From: Chryseolinea sp.
GTDB lineage: Bacteria; Bacteroidota; Bacteroidia; Cytophagales; Cyclobacteriaceae
Length of the DNA stretch: 34,791 nucleotides
Direction of reading: 5' to 3'
Assembly: GCA_025923195.1 (NCBI GenBank)
Contig: JAICGJ010000045.1
Coordinates: 1 to 34,791, forward strand
Positions 31,520 to 34,791 of this stretch are shown one piece after another (within the stretch, counting starts at the first letter, position 1; the number at the start of each line of letters is the position of its first letter). The notes below the pieces were generated by a model. It was not told where the DNA came from, did not search any database, and worked only from the letters and a program-made list of their open reading frames with translations. Position numbers and translations under genes: made by a program.

Positions 31520-34009
31520 TTGTTTTTTTACACAGTGGGAACTGATAATTTCGGCTTGATGCCGGATGATTACTTAAAAATAGGAAAAGATTGGTTTGCC
31601 ACCCGTGGCTGGAGTCCTTTTCAATTTCAAATTGAAACCTGGAACGCGTACTTGAATGGTGAAAGTGGTTTGGTGAATGCCCCCACAGGCAGCGGAAAGA
31701 CGTATTCGCTTATGATGCCAGTGCTTTTAGAATTCATTCGCGATAATCCGGGCTATAAAACAAAAAGAAATAATGGCTTACAGGTAATCTGGATAACACC
31801 CATCCGGGCGCTGTCGAAGGAAATCGAACTCTCGGGAAAGAGGATCATCGAGGGTTTGGGTCTGCCCTGGAAAGTAGGAGTAAGGTCAGGTGATACACCC
31901 GTAACCGAAAGGAACAGGCAGAAGCTCAAGCCACCTGAATTATTAATCACTACACCGGAGAGCCTACACCTTCTGTTGGCTAAAAAGGGATACCCAGAAT
32001 TTTTTGGCAGCCTCAAGGTGATCATCATCGACGAATGGCACGAGCTAATGGGATCGAAACGCGGTGTCCAGGTTGAGCTGGGGTTGTCGCGCCTCAAAAC
32101 CATTGTAGCTGGCCTGAAGGTGTGGGGTATTTCCGCGACGATTGGAAACATGGACCAAGCTGTAGAGGCTCTTCTCGGGAACTACTTTCACGAAAAAAAG
32201 TACAGGGTTATTAAGGCCGACATCGAAAAACAAGTAGAAGTCATTTCAATCCTTCCGGACTCTCTTGAAAGAATGCCCTGGTCGGGACACCTGGGTATCC
32301 ATTTGCTTCAACGGGTTGTTGACATCGTTAAGGGAAGTACCAGCACGTTAATTTTTACCAATACAAGATCGTTTGCTGAGATCTGGTACCAAAAGATGTT
32401 GGACAAGGCTCCTGAACTATCCGGGCTGATCGCGATGCACCATGGTTCGATAAGTCAGGAATTGAGAAATTGGGTAGAGGATCAGTTGCACGAAGGAAAA
32501 CTTAAAGCTGTAGTATGTACCTCCAGTTTGGATCTTGGCGTGGATTTCCGTCCTGTTGAAACGGTTATTCAGGTAGGAGGGCCGAAAGGCGTTGCTCGTT
32601 TTCTACAACGGGCGGGCCGGAGCGGACACCAGCCTGGCGCGATTAGCAGGATCTATTTTTTGCCTACACATTCACTGGAACTGATGGAAGCAGCTGCCTT
32701 GCGCGAGGCGATCGGCCAAAAAATCGTGGAAGACCGCCTGCCTTACATACGATCCTTCGACGTGCTCATGCAATACCTTATGACGTTGGCAGTCTCAGAC
32801 GGATTTAAGCCGGAGGATATTTTGCCGGAGGTTAGAAGTACATTTAGTTATTCCAGCATTACTGATGAAGAATGGTATTGGCTGCTGAACTTCATGACGA
32901 CTGGCGGAGATTCACTACAGGCATATGATGAATATAGAAAAGTGATCATAGATCATGGTATTTACAAAGTAGATAACAGGGCAATCGCCATGCGTCATCG
33001 ACTGTCAGTAGGTACAATTGTGGGCGATAGTTCTTTGTTTATCCGTTATGTGTCCGGCAAGTATCTGGGAACAATCGAGGAGTCGTTCATATCAAGATTA
33101 AGCCCTGGCGATGTGTTTTGGTTTGCAGGAAAAAACCTTGAGATGGTCCGGATCAAGGAAATGGAAGTACATGTCAGGAAGTCAAATCGCAGGTCCGGCC
33201 TCGTGCCCTCTTGGCAAGGAGGGCGCATGCCCCTTTCATCACAGATGAGTGCCATGATTCGGTATAAGCTCGCTGAAGTTGTCGATGGCAAAGAGCACGA
33301 TGTAGAAATGAAATTCCTGAAGCCTCTATTTGAGTTGCAAAAATTCCGTTCACATTTGCCTGGCAGGCATGAATTTCTCATCGAATACTTCAACGGGCCG
33401 GAAGGCTACCATGTTTGGATGTATCCCTTCGAGGGTCGGTTTGTTCACGAAGGAATGGCTGCGCTGATGGCTTACCGAATCGCACAGATCCAGCCCATAA
33501 CCTTTTCGTTGGCCATGAATGACTACGGGTTTGAATTGTTATCGGATCAACCTATCCCAATTGAAGAAGCAATCGAGACCAATATTCTGGGCAGCGATAA
33601 TTTGATGAAAGACATTCAAGCCAGCATCAACTCCACGGAAATGGCAAGGAGGAAATTCCGCGACATCGCAGCCATTTCCGGCTTGGTGTTCAAAGGTTAT
33701 CCAGGTAAGCCTATCAAAGACAGGCATCTCCAATCCTCATCCCAATTATTTTTCGACGTTTTTCATGATTACGAAGCTCACAATCTCTTGCTCCGGCAGG
33801 CTTTTGAAGAGGTAATGGATTTTCAATTGGAAGAGGCCCGTCTGCGGAGGGCTTTGGACCGTATTGCGGTACAAAAAATCATACTAACAACGCCAGACAA
33901 GCCTACGCCGTTTGGTTTCCCCATCATGGTGGATGGCATGCGCGAGAAGTTGACATCCGAGAAACTGGAAGACCGGATAAAGAGGATGGCACTGCAGTAT
34001 GCAGAGTGA
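31520..34009 (+). CDS. Lhr-type DEXH helicase, ligase-associated family
   Basis: This 829-residue SF2 helicase has the Q-like motif WSPFQFQIETW, Walker A APTGSGKT (54-61), DEWH box (171-174), SAT (205-207), then HHGSIS, VVCTSSLDLGVDF and QRAGRSGHQ of the second RecA domain. Lhr-specific winged-helix and C-terminal domains follow (about 430-829). It matches the DNA-repair helicases that usually sit with an ATP-dependent DNA ligase, an exonuclease-like MBL protein and a phosphoesterase. Here none of those partners lies within the window: the flanks are the MerR gene and a phosphate transporter. It is divergent from the light regulator, which may give co-regulation from the 38-bp gap. Confidence 0.92.
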   Translation: MFFYTVGTDNFGLMPDDYLKIGKDWFATRGWSPFQFQIETWNAYLNGESGLVNAPTGSGKTYSLMMPVLLEFIRDNPGYKTKRNNGLQVIWITPIRALSKEIELSGKRIIEGLGLPWKVGVRSGDTPVTERNRQKLKPPELLITTPESLHLLLAKKGYPEFFGSLKVIIIDEWHELMGSKRGVQVELGLSRLKTIVAGLKVWGISATIGNMDQAVEALLGNYFHEKKYRVIKADIEKQVEVISILPDSLERMPWSGHLGIHLLQRVVDIVKGSTSTLIFTNTRSFAEIWYQKMLDKAPELSGLIAMHHGSISQELRNWVEDQLHEGKLKAVVCTSSLDLGVDFRPVETVIQVGGPKGVARFLQRAGRSGHQPGAISRIYFLPTHSLELMEAAALREAIGQKIVEDRLPYIRSFDVLMQYLMTLAVSDGFKPEDILPEVRSTFSYSSITDEEWYWLLNFMTTGGDSLQAYDEYRKVIIDHGIYKVDNRAIAMRHRLSVGTIVGDSSLFIRYVSGKYLGTIEESFISRLSPGDVFWFAGKNLEMVRIKEMEVHVRKSNRRSGLVPSWQGGRMPLSSQMSAMIRYKLAEVVDGKEHDVEMKFLKPLFELQKFRSHLPGRHEFLIEYFNGPEGYHVWMYPFEGRFVHEGMAALMAYRIAQIQPITFSLAMNDYGFELLSDQPIPIEEAIETNILGSDNLMKDIQASINSTEMARRKFRDIAAISGLVFKGYPGKPIKDRHLQSSSQLFFDVFHDYEAHNLLLRQAFEEVMDFQLEEARLRRALDRIAVQKIILTTPDKPTPFGFPIMVDGMREKLTSEKLEDRIKRMALQYAE

Positions 34010-34066
34010 GAGGGTGGTAACAGGTGAGTGGTGACTGGTATCGGTTCAGGTAATCGGTAATCAATT

Positions 34067-34791
34067 TCAAAAGATCGATCTGAAGAGCAAGAACAACGTG
34101 CCTGCCATGATCATTACAACGGGGAGGGTAAGGAACCAGGCAATTAATATGTTCCGCACGGTTTCTGGCTGAAGGTTCTTAACTCCCCTGCTTGCGACCA
34201 TACTACCAGCTATTCCGGAAGAGAGAACATGCGTAGTGCTAACGGGCAATCCATAGTAAGAAGACAATCCGATGGTACTGGCGGCGACTATTTCGGCACT
34301 CGCCCCCTGGGCGTAAGTAAGATGCTCCTTGCCAATCTTCTCACCAATCGTCTTAACAATCCGTTTCCAGCCGATCATTGTACCCAGACCCAATGAAAGT
34401 GAAATCATTAGAATAACCCATCGCGGTGAATAATCCGTGAGCTCGCGGACATTCTTTAACTCGTCTCGCAGCGTTTTCTTTTCTCCGGCACTCAGCTTGA
34501 CATCATCATTTTTGGCAATAGCCGCCAGGTTGCGGTCCATTATCATAATGTCCTTTCGAACCAAAAACCGCTCGACTTTTGGGATAGCGTTGATCTGAAC
34601 TAACGTAGCAAAGCGTTGTTGGAGGCGCTTATTCATGTCCTTCGCGTCTGTTAACTTTTCGCGATCTGACGCCGAAAGGATCATAGGATCTATTGCACTG
34701 GCAATCCGCTCAACTCTAGCCAAGGGAACCTGTAGTTTAGAGGGGTTAAAGCTATCATCCAGCGCAAAGTATGCCGGAACTATTCCGATCA
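34067..34791 (-). CDS. pit: Inorganic phosphate transporter (Pit family), C-terminal part
   Basis: The frame is open to the right edge, so the N-terminus lies outside; about 241 residues are seen. A long charged cytoplasmic linker (first about 120 residues, Lys/Asp/Glu-rich) precedes membrane helices with WVILMISLSLGLGTMIGWKR, GASAEIVAASTIGLSSYYG and the Pit signature GLPVSTTHVLSSG. Pit proteins take up metal-phosphate by proton symport. The linker between the two Pit halves is long, as in many Bacteroidota proteins of the family. An internal TTG at 34723 is not the start because upstream codons remain open (IVPAYFALDDSFNPSKLQV). The gap 34010-34066 holds only short GGT-rich imperfect repeats. 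Confidence 0.88.
   Translation of the reverse strand, partial: IGIVPAYFALDDSFNPSKLQVPLARVERIASAIDPMILSASDREKLTDAKDMNKRLQQRFATLVQINAIPKVERFLVRKDIMIMDRNLAAIAKNDDVKLSAGEKKTLRDELKNVRELTDYSPRWVILMISLSLGLGTMIGWKRIVKTIGEKIGKEHLTYAQGASAEIVAASTIGLSSYYGLPVSTTHVLSSGIAGSMVASRGVKNLQPETVRNILIAWFLTLPVVMIMAGTLFLLFRSIF

Overview
The window looks like a chromosomal segment of a Bacteroidota bacterium, probably of the Cytophagales type. The supports are the gene order of the aa3/caa3 oxidase tail (ctaB, two coxC genes, subunit IV, SCO-like, DUF420, CxxC protein, DUF983), duplicated FtsX-type permeases, a planctomycete-type DUF1549/DUF1553 + DUF1501 + cytochrome module, and two promoters that fit the Bacteroidota pattern TTG-N19/20-TAnnTTTG. 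I see no insertion sequence, CRISPR array, tRNA or rRNA. The genus is inference.

Layout. (1) 1-3877: end of a cytochrome c oxidase assembly operon, from the 3' end of heme o synthase to a DUF983 protein, interrupted by a strong terminator at 2184-2212. (2) 3916-10470: signalling block. A very large NtrY-like sensor kinase on + converges with a response regulator/histidine kinase pair on -, in which the regulator is a sigma-54 activator. (3) 10771-17908: a MacAB-like efflux or lipoprotein-handling transporter (adaptor, ATPase, two paralogous permeases), divergent from the sigma-54 regulator. A near-consensus -24/-12 element and a perfect 14-bp palindrome lie between them. (4) 18116-18409: a small Lys-rich orphan protein with its own hairpins. 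(5) 18474-31481: a carotenoid and light-response locus on -: crtZ and crtYcd, and separately a CarH-like B12 MerR regulator, an ECF sigma factor, crtI, crtB, idi and a photolyase. A three-gene DUF1553/DUF1501/cytochrome-LRR operon on + splits the two parts. (6) 31520-34791: a ligase-associated-type Lhr helicase without its usual partners, and the C-terminal part of a Pit phosphate transporter running off the window edge.

How it fits together. The most coherent system is the light locus. The MerR protein keeps every landmark of the adenosylcobalamin photoreceptor CarH/LitR (W-x9-EH and ExHxxG with the axial His). The next gene on the same strand encodes an ECF sigma factor with no anti-sigma neighbour. 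In front of the sigma gene lies a promoter whose start region is covered by a 12-bp-arm inverted repeat. The model is that the dark B12-bound repressor blocks the sigma-crt-idi-phr operon and light releases it, giving carotenoids (lycopene to zeaxanthin with the crtYcd/crtZ pair) plus DNA photorepair. A GGPP synthase (crtE) is not in the window. The DUF1553/DUF1501/cytochrome operon is the least understood unit: a lipoprotein with a c-heme site, a Tat-exported partner and a membrane cytochrome with LRR and a C-terminal beta domain. It shares a divergent control region, with a 17-bp direct repeat at 21-bp period, with crtZ.
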